A stretch of DNA of 64,000 nt from Trichostrongylus colubriformis (taxonomy: Eukaryota > Nematoda > Chromadorea > Rhabditida > Trichostrongylidae): NCBI GenBank assembly GCA_963978905.1, contig OZ022259.1:20186068-20250067 (forward strand), in the 5' to 3' direction. Positions 12,060 to 24,610 of the stretch are shown here, piece by piece; position 1 is the stretch's first letter; every line of letters starts with the position of its first letter. The position numbers and the translations under genes were made by a program. The notes beneath the pieces are model-generated. The model was not told where the DNA came from. It did not search any database and worked only from the letters and a program-made list of their open reading frames with translations.

Positions 12060-12842
12060 CATATCACTCACGCAATAAGATGTATGTTTAGGGCAATGTC
12101 TCACGAGAGACGTCAATTTGCACCATCGAATTTTTGAAGTTTTGTAACAAGTATTGTTGCGTTCAGTAAGATTGAGAGATTTCACACTGGTGATCATTAT
12201 TTCTACCACTCTTCAGGCCACTGTAAGAGTTCACGATTTTGCCATGTCGCACTTTCGCACGCGATTCTACGATTTTGCGATTTTGTTGTGCAACTTCGCG
12301 TGCAGAGCCGATACATCGCATAATCGCGAATGACGGTGGCCTTAACTGATATTTCGAAAGTCGTTATGTGTATAGCTGAACCGCAACATATTTCTACAGT
12401 GCTGAAGAGAAGTATAAATGCTTGTAAATCCAGAAAAATTATATTTTGAAAATATCATGCTAATACATAGGGAAACAAATCCCAAAGGCTTTCTACATTA
12501 CCTGGCCACATTATGTTGAGGTCCTCGAATACACCTGGTTACATTATGCCGAAGTCCTTAAAATACTCTGTTATCATACTATGTATGGATTACTATTCGA
12601 ATAGACATTCAGACATTTTTGCACAATATCATCTGCTGAAGAAGGTGCTGAGCATAAGTACTGTCTTGAAAACTTCCAAAGTTTTCAAGCTTTTCGATTT
12701 TGGGATGAGTTTTTCTGTGTTCTATTTATTCCTGCCATGCTCTCTTAATTCAATTGAACGTACTACGTAGAGCTTTATTCCGATGTCTATCGAATTACGT
12801 ATGTTGTGAAAATATTGTTGTTATTCTGTAGATGGGGCTATA
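12060..12842. other. Intergenic, one MITE-like fragment
   Basis: Contains a CGCGATTTTGC-family fragment at about 12220-12345 (CACGATTTTGCCATGTCGCA ... CATAATCGCGAATGACGG). Otherwise AT-rich with no exon chain that I could find. Confidence 0.4.
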
Positions 12843-14409
12843 CAGTGCGTTTTATAATTATAAGGTCACCCCCAAATTTTCGGTTTTCAGAACACACAGC
12901 CAGCCGAAAATTTTTTAAGTATTTTTCACAGATTCTCCACCACAGAAAACCCTTCCATACTAGTTTTGATGGCATTACCTTTTAGTCCGATTTGTCTATG
13001 AATATTTTCTGATTTTTGTGCCGTTTCATAATTATAAGGTCACCACGAAGAAAGAGAAGATTTGCTAGAGTTAACAGCGATTCGAAGGAGCTCATAATCT
13101 GTGGTTCCCTCCTGCTTAAGAACGACATTAATTAGCAGATTGAAGTAGAAACGAAATTTTGAAGAGCCTCACCACAGATATTGTTCCAGTCTTCAACAAT
13201 TGCCTGTTTCAGCAGCTTTGCTTCCCAGAACTGGCGATTATTGGGGTAAATATTTTTGCGGCGATGTCTTCCAGATCTCCCCGATAGAGCTGAGACCAAG
13301 ACTGCATGTTATCTATGGCTGGAGGTCCGTATTTCGGATCTTTAACTACGATCTCGTTGAATGACCTGCGTGAACAACAGCCTTGTCATGCTGTTAGACG
13401 CAATTATGAAGAGCCGGTAGACTCCAAAAGGCAACTGATTTCTTCGTAAAATCTTCTAACAGTCTCTGGAGTCCATTTGCAGGTTTCGAAGGCAAGGTGC
13501 AATGCAACCTCACTGCCGAAAACCACTTAGGCTATCACCCTTCTCCCACAAAAATTGCGAAGACTCCGCTAGATCGGTGCACTCCCCAGACTAAGCTAGT
13601 ACTACCTCTACCCATCAGCACCATACAAATAGAGTATTTTCAGACTCAAAAGGACAATTCGGATGGAATTATTCACATGCAGGGTGCAACTGCTATGAAA
13701 TTTCAGTTTCGTTCAATCCGTGGTCAAGAACAACTTTATGAATGGATGTCGTTCCGCCTCATGGTGTGCTGTAGGCCTCGGAAACTGCTTCATTATTTCT
13801 TCAGTGATGTTTCTGCTCTTCCTCGCTGCTGTACACGCTGTGGTTCCAGACTAAAAATGGTTTAACTCCAAACAAGTGTGGTCCATGGAGTAGGTGCTGT
13901 AGGAAGTGGTCCCCACAACCCTTTCCTCGTTGATGATTACAATCTCACATGGGAGTCCAGAGCCAGAAAAACATCTGAAGACACCGAATCCCTCAAATGT
14001 CATCGATCTGAGCACAGGAATCTTCCGATTTTTTTTAGAATGGCTCTCAAACTGAGCCTAGCATAACAAGAATCCCAAATCTGGGCTTTTCTCTCGGAAC
14101 ATAGAAGCTAGCCACAAGACGATTGAATATGTATCTCGAGGATGTATTTGGAAGACAAATCTACCATCACAGACCTGCCGGGGCCTTAACTTTTTTTCTT
14201 TTTTCAGGGTGACCTTATAATTATGAAACGGTGCAAAAAAACAAAAAATACTATTAAAAACATAAGGTAAACGAGTCTGCTACCAAAAATCGGACACGGG
14301 GGTTATTTCAGGTGAGGAATCCGTCTATGAGACTGAAAAGATTCCTCAATGGAGTGTTGTCGAGAAAACCTGGAATTCAGGGGTGACCTTATAATTATGA
14401 AACGCACTG
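12843..14409 (-). mobile_element. Tc1-like DNA transposon with IR/DR ends, decayed transposase
   Basis: The left end TA-CAGTGCGTTTTATAATTA and right end TAATTATGAAACGCACTG-TA are inverted copies flanked by TA, the Tc1/mariner target. A second copy of the TTTCATAATTATAAGGTCACC motif lies about 175 bp inside each end (about 13021 and 14205-14232), giving two direct-repeat sites per inverted repeat. On the minus strand, about 13160-13340, a frame reads KNIYPNNRQFWEAKLLKQAI then VEDWNNICGEALQNFVS. It resembles the C-terminal part of Tc1-family transposases (AI..AWNNIP.E.LQ.LV). Many stops and frameshifts interrupt the interior, so this copy cannot encode active enzyme. Confidence 0.75.
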
Positions 14410-14427
14410 TAGTACGTTATTTTTGTA

Positions 14428-14697
14428 CCAGCTGGCGGGCGCACACTACTGCGCGCGATTCATGGCGATGCTGTGCAAAATGGGTTTGATCGGCACGACC
14501 ACAGTTGTGTATGGAGTTGAGTGGAAACTTCCTTTCCTCAGCTTTCAGCTGAGTTATTTATTTGGATAAAAGCAGAGAAGATGGCGTGATAAAAAAGCAT
14601 TTCGGTGTTATCATACTTCAGTTGCTTTGCATCGAACCCATTTTGCACGTCATCGACATGATTCGCACGCAGTAGTGTGCGCGAGCCAGCTGGTTTA
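14428..14697. mobile_element. Inverted-repeat element end, CCAGCTGGCGGGCGCACACT family
   Basis: CCAGCTGGCGGGCGCACACT at the left is mirrored near 14665-14697 by AGTGTGCGCGAGCCAGCTGG. Related ends occur at about 28935-28967 (inverse orientation) and 34009-34040. The interior also matches about 28790-28930 (GATCGGCACGACCACAG, AGAAGATGGCGTGATAAAAA). It may be a stand-alone MITE, or one end of the larger satellite-bearing element that runs to about 16256. Confidence 0.6.
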
Positions 14698-15179
14698 GGC
14701 CATTATTGGTAGTTTAAACAGTTTAAACATCGATAGTTCTGTATTCGACTGCAGCGATTGGTAACAACGTGTTCATTTGCTGAGCATCTAATTCCCACAC
14801 ATTGATAGTAGATCCAAATCCCGATTATCGACGTATATCGTTTTCGTAAACATGGTTCACTACTTAGAATTCTGCATAGTTTAGCGGTCGATACTCAGTG
14901 TTGCTGCCAGTACCGCATTAGAAAATGATTCCGACTGAATCGCTTGCTTTGCTATCACAAATATAGGTTGCATCATGGTTATCAATGTAGATCGCAGCAT
15001 CAAGAGAAATGCACCATTTTTTGGAACGCTCGGCAATTCAGCGGTCGATACATCGGCAAGTGTTATCAAAACAAAATATATTCACCCAATGGCACTGAGC
15101 ATCAGGCGCTTGTGCTGAAGCGGTCGTACAGTAGTATCGAGCGATGTAAAGGATTTCATCCCATCCAATCCTAACGGTT

Positions 15180-16190
15180 CTTATCAGCCTCTGTAAGCCG
15201 TTATCAGTTTCACTGAGGCCCCTGTACCCAACATTACCGTTGAGGTCCCTGCACTCTACAATACCTGCGAATGTGAATATCCCACAGTTAGCTGACAAAG
15301 CGTACCGGCCTTGGTGACATTTCCCTCCTCACGCTCCTAATCGAATCTTATCAACCATTATCAGTTTGGATCACCCATATTAATGTTCCCCTCCCACTCT
15401 GCTAAACACCCATGAGTGTCAGCGCTCTTGGATCAACGCGAAAGACGAAACGAATCTGGCGACATTCGCCTTCTTATGCTCCTCATCAAATCTTATCAAC
15501 AGTTATCAATGCGGGTCACCCACCATCAATGTCCCCGTCCTACTCCGCAAAACACCTGTGAGTATGAACGCTCCGGGACCAATGAGAAAAGCGAAACGGA
15601 TTCGACGACTCTAGCTTTTTTCCCCTCCTTATCAAATCTTATCAACCGTTATCAAGCTGGATCATCCACCATTAATGTTCCCGGCCAATCCCGCAAAACA
15701 CCCTCGAATGTTGGCGCCCTTGGATCAACTTGAAAGGTGAAACGGATTTGGGACTCTAGCCTTCTTACGCTCCTTATCGAATCTTATCGACCGTTATCGA
15801 GCTGAATCACCCACCATCAATGTACCCGTCCCACTACGCAAAACATTTGTGGGTATGAACGTCCCGGGACCAATGCGAAAAGCGGAACGGATTTGACGAC
15901 TCTAGTCCCTTTACGCTCCTTATCGAATCTTATCAACCGTTATCAGTGCGGGTCACCCACCATTAATGTCCCCGTCCCACCCCGCAAAACACTTGTGAGT
16001 ATGAACGCTCCGGGACTAATGCGAAAAGTGAAACTGATTCGGTGACATTTATCTTTCAAGGCTCCTTATCAGCGTGTATCAGCTGCTATCACTTTCGGTC
16101 CACCACCGCTGGGGTTCCCTTGGCACCCCCTATATCACTTGTAAAAATCAGCGTCCCAGCTTTGCTGCGACGCGAGATATGAATTTCGTG
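15180..16190 (-). repeat. Diverged tandem array, about 146-bp period, first copy
   Basis: The landmark ATCTTATCAACC/G.TTATCA recurs at about 15351, 15496, 15642, 15787, 15933 and 16078, spacings of 145-146 bp. The unit is the inverse and diverged version of the array at 26400-28790: it shares the TTATCA...CTTATC, CACCCACCATTAATGT and CTTATCGAATC modules and ends in CGCGAGATATGAATTTCGTG. Monomers here differ from each other far more than in the second array. The right edge runs into ACAGACGGAC, a CA microsatellite and TATATATAGTAGGA, the shared element end. Confidence 0.75.
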
Positions 16191-16202
16191 ACAGACAGAC
16201 GG

Positions 16203-16229
<27 letters not shown>
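16203..16229 (+). repeat. (AC)n microsatellite
   Basis: A run of AC dinucleotides inside the ACAGACGGAC...CAGACATAC element end. Confidence 0.9.
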
Positions 16230-16233
<4 letters not shown>

Positions 16234-16259
16234 TACTAAGCGAATTATATATAGTAGGA

Positions 16260-18660
16260 TTTTCGATTGTTTCTGCAAATGTTAATGTGGAAATGTTATG
16301 AAGCACAGTTATTGTTGTTGTTGCGTTGAGAATAGTATTTCTGTATGTCCAGCGTATTTAAGTGCTTATATCGATCGCTGATTGTTTTTAAGTGATTCTT
16401 CTTAGCAGTAAAGTTATATAAATTAAAATGTACCTTTTGCAACTGAAGAACTCAATGCGATAACGCGTGGTCAGTCCCTCAGACCGAACCACACCGCTTA
16501 CTATGTGGGGACAGACATCGCAGCCGTCGTGTCTAATACTTCTGACGACAGAAAACTGTAAACTCATTCGGTTCGTAAGGAAATCGTCTACGAAAATCCG
16601 TGGTTATCTCATTTCAAAACTAAAATAGCTGAGGCATTACACGAAGAACACGCAACGAATAGAAAATTCGCGTTGGTCACAATTTAGAGGTTAGAAGGCT
16701 GGGAACCGCAATTTATTCGAATTTCCGCCTACAACTTTTGGAGATATTGCCTGCGGAGAAACGGTTTTGCTTGGTACGCTTGGCTTTGCGTTCTTGCTCC
16801 CCTAAGTCTATTACTATTGGATTCTTCCTAAGTGACCTGCACATCCCGTATCTAATCGAAAATTGCCCGTGTTCGTCTTATGAAAATGGGTGATCAGAAA
16901 GAAGACATCCAGCACCTAATAATCGATAACGTAGAATAGCAATCATACTGCCTGATGAAGCCTTGTGAAGTTCACCTTTAATAACTCGACACGATGCAAC
17001 TAAGACAATTTCACAAAAAACGGACTTAACAGGCGCGTCAAAGTCCACTTCCATACTTTGCGATACCGGTGCCGGCATCGGCGTCGACAATGGAATCGAC
17101 GTCGGTACTGTTGCGACACGCTCTAATTTTAACGCTGCACCGAACCATCCTTACCATATATAAAACGCTTCGCCTGCCTGTCTGCCCGTCCATCTGGCTC
17201 TCTGTCTGCACAGAAATAGGCATAACATGAAAAACAATCTGTGGAGATGGGAACAAGTTTAAGATGGGTGAGGGAGAAGAAGTGAGTGGCGCACACGGAC
17301 CGATTTAAGCTCCACCCACGGCGGGCGGAGCGTGCACTGGAGTGCTCCGTTTTCAGACAGAATTGCTCGTTCGATTCGAAATGGTCCAAACGGGGGGAGA
17401 AAATGGGATAAGGCCGGTCATGAGTAGGGCGGCAAGATCTTGCGCGTAAGAATCCGCTGCGAAAAGCCGCGCTAATGTTACCATTTTCACGCGAATTTTC
17501 GCGGCAGTTCGGGACTGTGCCAAGATTCGAATCTGGCCAGAGATTCGCGCAGGCTTTCGTAACGACTATCACACTGAGGTATGTTTCGGTCGAGCGTTTT
17601 AATCGAGCGCATCCCAACAGTGCCGGCATCGAATGCTGCCGTGGACGCCGGTGTAGCAAAGTATTTAAGCGGCCTAATACAATTACTAACATTTACGGAA
17701 CGATTCAACGCATTGGAGCCCGCGCAGATTCAGCGACTGGTGGCTGTGTGGGGTCGCGGTGGTTGAAGAAGCGTTGCGCGTGCAGTCCGCATGTGGACTG
17801 CACCCGCAACGCTTTCACGTAAGGAACGAGCCAGAGAAGATGAAACTCACTTTTTCTCTTTCAGCCAGGATTAAGAGTAAACCGACATCAGTTCAAGAAG
17901 GATTTAAGTTGGGAGCCAATTTAACAGAATGAATAAAGCAAGCTTCTCAAAATTGGTCCACAATCCAACCACAGCTGCTTGGTAAAACCGCGCTCATACT
18001 TTGCGAACGACGCCGGCAGCGACGGGGTCGAAATCATGTGCCCGCCGTCAACCGCGGCGGCACTCTAGTGACGCGCTCCCTTTGTAAAACGCTTGATAAA
18101 ACCACACTTCACTATGATGGTCGTGACGGAGACCCAGGAATTCATATTCGACCATGAATTCGAATTCGTGGGCGCTCGCCACGGTCAGCATGTATAGGTA
18201 GGTACTATGCCAAAAATGGGAATCGAATTTGTCGCTCTCGCCACGATCACTGCTGTAATATGGTCAGGTCAAGCGCTTCATAAACACTCACCACTATTCC
18301 GCTTTTCCACAAAAACGCGGGTTCTGTGATCCTCCCAACCGACACGTATCGTTAACAGTTTCCTCAAAAACGCGAATTCCACCGCTGTGAACGCTGCATA
18401 AACTACCAGTATGTTGCTAGTTTTTCCTCTGTAGCTCTTGGCTGTTAACGATTGCTTTCAGCTACGACTGCAAAGCAGAGTGAGGTTCATTTTGCCCACA
18501 ACAAAATGTCCGTCGTTGATCAAGAGGTAGGCACTGGCATTGCAATGAGGTCTACGTCTTACAGAATGCTTCAAAGATGTAAGGTCCACTCTTTGGAAGA
18601 TGAGAACCTACTAGGCTCGCGATCCTTCGTTCTGCGAACTACTTGGCACTCTAAGCCTTA
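16260..18660. other. Repeat-rich intergenic stretch, no gene supported
   Basis: Holds a partial copy of the CTACTATATATAAAACGCTT-type element at about 17150-17345, in minus orientation and matching 34090-34290. Further fragments of the GCCGGCATCGGCGTC palindrome family lie at about 17040-17115, 17580-17675 and 17990-18070. A diverged 'TTCCACAAAAACGC' repeat lies near 18300-18400. The longest frame (minus, 17129-17692) overlaps these repeats and resembles no protein I know. Confidence 0.4.
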
Positions 18661-18662
18661 AC

Positions 18663-19080
18663 GGAATCGTTCAAGGAAAAAAAGTTCTATGTTACCGATA
18701 TATTTATGTTGTATTTGCCTAATGAGGGACTCATGCAAATTTTCACGCGAAAAAGTGAGAATCCAGCAAAGATACTTCACCGAGAGAGCTGGGCCTCAAA
18801 GTAAATGCCCGCCGCGTTGGCCGCCGTGGTCGGAGACGCATGGTGGGAACATATAGTCACGTGAACAGTACCACTCTTCGTCTCAGACCGCGGCGAACGA
18901 CGGGGCAAGTATTTTCTCTGAGACCCCCCCCCTCCCTCCCCAACCACCACTTTGAAAAACTGTATCTTAGCCGAATTTTCACTCTTTCGCGTAAAACGTT
19001 GCACGCAGCCCTAATTAAGGAAATAAACATAAATACATGGGTAACAGAGAAACCCATTTTTCCGTGCACGATCCCTTTGA
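18663..19080. mobile_element. MITE, GGAATCGTTC...GAACGATTCC-type family
   Basis: The left end (GGAATCGTTCAAGGAAAAAA, then ATTTATGTTGTATTTGCCTA) and the right end (TAAGGAAATAAACATAAATA ... CGTGCACGATCCCTTTGA) are inverted copies. The inner part (TCGTCTCAGACCGCGGCGAA and its approximate inverse near 18800) is also folded. A sister copy is at 25513-25849, and a partial one at about 31271-31722. Confidence 0.6.
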
Positions 19081-19895
19081 TATGTCGGTAGTTATTCAGT
19101 AGTGGCACATTAGCGGCTTGCCACGAGCAGATAATGAAGGAAACAGTGAAGGGCATCGCTGCAGAATGAGGCGACTTATCTCGAAGGCAAGGGCTCAAGA
19201 CACTACCATATGGGTGTTCAGGGATTTTATAGTGCAAAGAGGGACGTTGTTGGATGCAATTCAAGAGAGGAAGCTTCTCTGAACTTATCAGCGGAATCCC
19301 ACACTGCGTAGCTCTCGTACAGTGGAAGCTTCTCCTACAAGCGAGCGTGTCATTTCACTGTCCATTACTGCGACGTATCACAGATACGCGTAAGGCCCTC
19401 CTCCATACTCTACCGCATTGAAACCGACAAGGCGGGGTGAGCAAGTGCGCTCTGTAAGCACGTATGAGACGCAGAGATTTCCAGAGATCCGCAACCTTCT
19501 GGCGTCAGTGCCGCAGAGTATGGAGAAAGCGTAACACTGACGGATGTTCAGTGATGCTCCTGAATTCGTGCACGTGAGCAACAGCTGAGAGAATTGAAGC
19601 GAGCAGAAAAAACGTACACCAGATGGAACATATTCGTGCCGTCAATGCAATCAATTAACGGGTAACCAAAGTATAGTATAATGAACTGCTGCACGCGATC
19701 TATACCGCATGCGTCAAGATGGTGAATTGGTCTTGCGACACCTCCAGAATTCAACGTGGTTTCGCCGCCCTTGTGGTATTACCATAGTGATTTAGAGCAC
19801 GCTCCGGTGATTTATGACAATGTATATTTATATGAGGTGGTCTAGTTACGTTGTAGCCGGCTCAAATAAATGTCATCTTCAGACACATAATTTAT

Positions 19896-20031
19896 TAGGC
19901 CGCGGTCATACTTTGCGCAGCTGCGTTAGTTGACGCCGGTACCGGCGTCAACTCACGCAAGTGTCTTCGTGAGTTGACGCCGGCACCGGCGTCAACTAAC
20001 GCATCTGCGCAAAGTATGACCGCGGCCTTAG
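19896..20031. mobile_element. 136-bp near-perfect palindrome, MITE
   Basis: TTAGGCCGCGGTCATACTTT at one end is mirrored by AAAGTATGACCGCGGCCTTA at the other. Within each arm lies a second palindrome, TTGACGCCGGTACCGGCGTC on the left and TTGACGCCGGCACCGGCGTC on the right. The arms meet around CACGCAAGTGTCTTCGTGAG. The whole unit can fold into one hairpin. It is related to 11607-11689 and shares its termini with the 180-bp elements at 32712, 34723 and 45825. Confidence 0.8.
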
Positions 20032-20399
20032 AAGTGTCCCTAAAATCCCTAGTAAAAGCTACAGCTTCTGACATTTATGCTGCGACTATTATTAGTGCCA
20101 TCTATTTGTACAATGCCTCAGTGTTCCCTCCGTTTCGGATCGGGAAGTGCGAATCTATTGTCCCACCCAACCACAGGTGGTTGAATGCCCACTGAACCGG
20201 ATGATATCTTAAGAAGTTAAGAATCGGATTTGAAGATGAACATGCGATAAGTGTTACTAAACCTATCGTACCCACATGGCAGACAATCAAATGGTCATGG
20301 CTCCCAGAAATGTGAGCAGTTTGGCTGCTTGACCAACTCAGTGGGCCAGACGAGGTTGGGAATCTTTGATAAATGTTGGATAAACTTTTTGACGTAGAT

Positions 20400-23300
20400 T
20401 TCTTCCGTGGGATGCGTCGCGCGTCCTAGTTCAATTTGAATTCATGGCGGAGAGTGAATGCGATTCGACCTCTACAATGAACTGCGGCAGCCAGTCGATG
20501 TCAGTGCTTCTCAGCAAGTCAGTGCTTTTGTCCTCCCACACTCTTTCTGCTATTAATTCACCGACCCCAGAAGGACAGAAGGCTTGCTTGGCCTGGGCGG
20601 GCGTTGATGTGGGATGATCCCCGCACCCTGAGAGTGGGGTGCGTGCCACCTACCAGTATACCACCTCCGCCTATGAGATATCACCTGTATCACCTGTCGT
20701 CCCGTTGTTCATGGAGAGCCTCGAGCAGGCGCCAGCAACGTCCCCATTCGTCCCTGTCGCGAGCCAAAGCAGTTCAGTGAACGTTTCTGGCTCCAGGGAC
20801 ACGTAGCGTCTCGTTCATTTCGCGCAGAGCTTTCGTGAAGAAGTCTGAACATCGGGCGGCGGTCGTCCAGGTGTTCGTTTGACGTCCCGAGGGATCCAGT
20901 CGGTAACCGCTCTGGTCCAACGGTCATCGCGATATCGCATGTCGTGTCCGGTCCATCTAATCTTCGATTCCTTTGCAAATACGACGGCGTCCCTGATCTT
21001 TCATCGACGACGGAGTTCGAAACTCCGGATTCCCATCTGCACTTGCGTGTATCGGGATACTCCGAGCATCGTCCTCTCGATGGCGCGTTGGATGACGCCG
21101 ACCGCATGCTCCTCCTGCTTACGTAGAGTCCAGGTCTCTGAGGCGTATGTTAGGGCGGGAAGGACAGCGGAATCGAATAGATGGGCGCGGAGCCGGATGT
21201 TCTTCGTCTTCTTCACTACTCCCTCGATGGACTTGAAGGCTCCCCATGCCGCTCTTTTCCTCCTGCTCAACTCTGGTGCTAAGTCGTTCATCATATTGAC
21301 TTCCCGACCTAGGTACACATAGCTGAAGCATTCGGTGACGTTCGTTCCGTTGAGCGTGAATGGGGCGTCAGGTACCAATCCGTTTCTCATGAACATCGTC
21401 TTCGTCAGGTTCAGGTGCAGACCGATCTTTCAACACCCGCAGTCAAAACCAGCTGGCATCCGTTCCGCTTGCTGGATTGTCGGTGTTATTAGCACAATGT
21501 CGTCAGCGAAGCGGAGGTGGTGTAGATGCCGGCCATCGACCTTCACTCCCATTCCTTCCCATTCCAGTTGTCGTATGACGTTCTCAAGAGCGGCGCTGAA
21601 TAGTTGAGGCGAGATAGTGTCGCCTTGTCGAAGCCCTCTCTTTACGTCGATGATGACTTCCTTGTAGAAGGCGAGATTCTGGTCGTGAAACTGCTGTAGA
21701 GCTCACGAAGTACTCTTATATACTGAGTAGACACACCCTGGTTTCTCAGGGCTTTGATAACCGCTTCTGTCTCAACGGAGTCGAAGGCTTTCTTCAAATT
21801 GATGAATGTGAGACATAACGGCATCTTGTACTCTCGCGATACTTCGATGAGTCTAGTGACCGTGTGGATGTGATCGATTGTACTGAATCCTCTCCGAAAC
21901 CCTGCTTGCTCGCATGGCTGTCCTTCGTCTAAAGTTCTACCGATCCTATCAAGATGACACGAGTGAAGAGCTTGTAGACTACAGACAGCAGGCAGATTGG
22001 ACGATAATTGCCAATGTCGTGTGGATCTCCCTTCTTATACAGCAACACTGTCCTGCTAGTTTTCCACCATGTGGGTACCTTGCATTCCGACAGGTAGCGT
22101 GTGAAGAGTCGGGCCTGTGTTTTGACGATAACTGGCGGGAGATTCTTCAGATGTTCCGGTCTGGTCCTGTCGGGGCCGGGTGCTGTACCATTCTTCACCG
22201 ACGAAATGGCGTGTCGGACTTCGCAAGGGAGAACTGATGGTACGACATATCCATCCTGCTTCAGATTGCTCCTAGGCAGTTGGACATGACTATCGAAGAG
22301 ATCCGAGTAGAAGTCGTAGATGACCTTCTCCATGCCCTTCGGGAAGCAGGAACTGTGCCGTCCGGACGCCGGAGACCGGTTATTTTGGTCCTATAACTGG
22401 CGAAGCTTCGGCGGGCATTGCGAATGCTCCTCCCAGCCTCTGCTGCTTCAGCCAGCACTGCTGCTCTTCTCTCCTTGAGAACTTCTTTTATCGCCTCTCT
22501 GCATTGCTTCGCAAGTTCGGACGTCAGTTGGTAATCGCCTGCGGCTCGTGCGGCTCCACGTTGGCGTATCAGCTCGAGAGCTTCCGAAGAGAAACGCCTC
22601 TTTGTAACTTTCAAACTCTTTGCCCTCCTGGCACAATCGTGAAGATGCTCAACGAGCCGGTTGTACTCGTCGTCGATGTTTTCGATAACGGAATCCTCCC
22701 ATACGCAAGCGAGAGAAACGAAGTTTTCCCAGTTGATGACTGTCTTGGATCTTCGCTCCTTGAATTTCGCGGCTCTCTCTCCACGTATCGAAAAGAGGAA
22801 TTTTGCGCGGATGAGTCGACGGTCTGATTCCGTGTAGAACTTCGGAACAACAGCGACGTCGATCAGGCAAAACCTTCGATTGAAGATGACGTGATCGATC
22901 TCATTATGGAATTGTCTACCGGGTGACTCCCAAGTCCATCGCAGATGAGAGGGCTTCTGGAACTGTGAGTTACCATGGATGGAGTTGATCGACATAATAA
23001 ACTCTGACAGCCTTTCACCCTGCTCATTCCATTCTGTTCCGTGAGTCCCGATGTGAAGCTCACTGTCCGTTCTTCTAGGGCCGATCTTGGTTTGAAGTCG
23101 CCACGATGACCTTGAAGAAGGTGTGGTCTTCCTTGTAGAACTTCTCCAGTTCCACATAAAAAGCTTCGAGCTCGTCCTCGTCGTAGCTTGATGTTGGTGC
23201 GTAGGCGACGAAGATGGTCAAAGCCGGGATTGAACCGCATCTTTTCAATCGCAAACGTCCGATTCGGGTGGCAGATTTTCGTACGAATCGATTTTCATGG

Positions 23301-24610
23301 CCAAGTGCGTGTTGACGAGAACGCCCACACCGCCAACGCCTCTCCTGTCGCATGTTCCAAGGAACAGTTCTTCACCAGTCTCGTACACGGCGTGTAGCGG
23401 GCGATGCCTCCTCGTCTCGGTCAGTCCGATGACGTCGTACTTGATCTTCCTGGCATGCATCATCAGATCTTCGATACTCGCTTCCCATGCAAGAGTTCGT
23501 GCGTTGTAAGTACAGATCGCCATCTCAGTCCTTCTCGATTCAGGCAGCCTGTTGCAGCCCTGAGATTTTAGCAGCCTCTCCCGAGCGGTCCTACCCAACG
23601 CGGCCGTATTGGGGACTCCCTCAGATTCAGGGGAATGAGGCCCATTTTTATTGCTGTTTTCAGCAAGATGAAGACCCACGAGTAGCTTGCCGGGCTCTGT
23701 CGTGGGGGCTGGGTGTACTCCGGGTAGTTAGCCAGGCTATCCCGAAGTGGACTTGGGGTTTATTTGTTGGAGGCGACCCCGGACCGCTTCCCATGTACCT
23801 CCCAGTCGTTAGAATGCAAGCTTTTGGCTGGACCGAATGCAACTGCACCATACAGAACGCCCCACACGTATGCAAGAAACGTCTGCATGGATACAGAGGG
23901 TATGAATCAGCCCAGCGCAGCAAAAACAGGGAGTCGATCCCCTGGATCCACCTGCGTCTCAGGGTAAATACGTAGCGCTCAAAAGTCTTCGGCCAAAACT
24001 TTTTTGTCACAACTTTTTTTCTACTTGACCAAATTTGACAAAATTTTAATATGTGGTGCCTGAACCTATTGTCAACATTTTCTTGTACTTGAGCGCCGCT
24101 TGCCACTTTTCATGATTTTTAACAAGAATTTACTACAAGACCACCCAAAAAAAAGTAAGAGGCTTGTTCAAGAAAAACGGCTTTCTATACAAAAACAAAA
24201 AGAGCAAGCCTCAGAGAACATTAATATTTTGTAGCAAGAACACGACTTTTGATGACAGCGGCACAGCGGGACGGCATAGCGATGGCATGCCAAAATTAAA
24301 AAATTTCATATAACCACGTAACCTACAGCGTTTCGCGCCAAAATAGTATATTAAGTATGCAGTTTCTCCAAGTACAACATACTAAAATTTCTCTTAAATC
24401 GGTGCAGTTGCAAGAAAGTTACAAGTGAAAAAACCCGAGTGAAAGACCATTTCGCCGAAGACTTTTGAGCGCTACTGTACATGGTGACTTTCGGTCCGCG
24501 ATTAGCCCCCTATCCGCCACCTGGGGTCGCGCCACGTAGCCTTGCCACCTAACGGCTCGAGACCCTCCAGCGAGAGAAGCCCCTCGGTGAAGGAGATCCG
24601 TGGCTATGAG
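20400..24610 (-). pseudogene. RTE-type LINE, near full-length but frameshifted
   Basis: The reading frame starts at about 23523 (MAICTYNARTLAWEASIEDL) and ends near 20709. The endonuclease part shows LTETRR, the GVGGVGVLVNTHLAMKIDS segment and the HGNSQFQKPSHLRWTWESPG and EIDHVIFNRRFC motifs. The usual GDFN box after FKVIV is destroyed near a frame change at about 23090. RT blocks follow: GTAPGPDRTRPEHLK (about 22190), LYKKGDPHDIGNYRPICLLS (about 22020), LTFINLKKAFDSVETEA (about 21790) and LRFADD at about 21490-21520. The C-terminal LGREVNMMNDLAPELSRRKR is at about 21270. The coding sequence lies in at least four frame blocks, so this copy is inactive. The 5' leader is split by a nested Tc1 remnant and appears to resume at 24480-24610. 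About 20400-20700 looks like 3' UTR. Confidence 0.85.
23971..24475 (-). mobile_element. Tc1-like deletion derivative nested in the LINE
   Basis: GTAGCGCTCAAAAGTCTTCG at the left is mirrored by CGAAGACTTTTGAGCGCTAC at the right, with TA at both flanks. Inside, minus-strand codons at about 24221-24286 read AIAMPSRCAAVIKSRVLATK then Y and stop. This matches the C-terminal end of Tc1-like transposases (SMPRRCAAVI...G..TKY). The rest of the transposase is missing. It interrupts the LINE 5' leader, so it inserted after the LINE. Confidence 0.75.

Noticed and set aside
13497..13865. 122-codon plus-strand frame
   Set aside because: It lies inside the Tc1-like element, opposite to the remnant transposase strand, and has no recognisable motif.
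17129..17692. 187-codon minus-strand frame
   Set aside because: It runs through several MITE and palindrome fragments and matches no protein family that I know.
20709..23679. Host genes encoding reverse transcriptase or endonuclease
   Set aside because: The frames together form one frameshifted LINE polyprotein, not separate genes.
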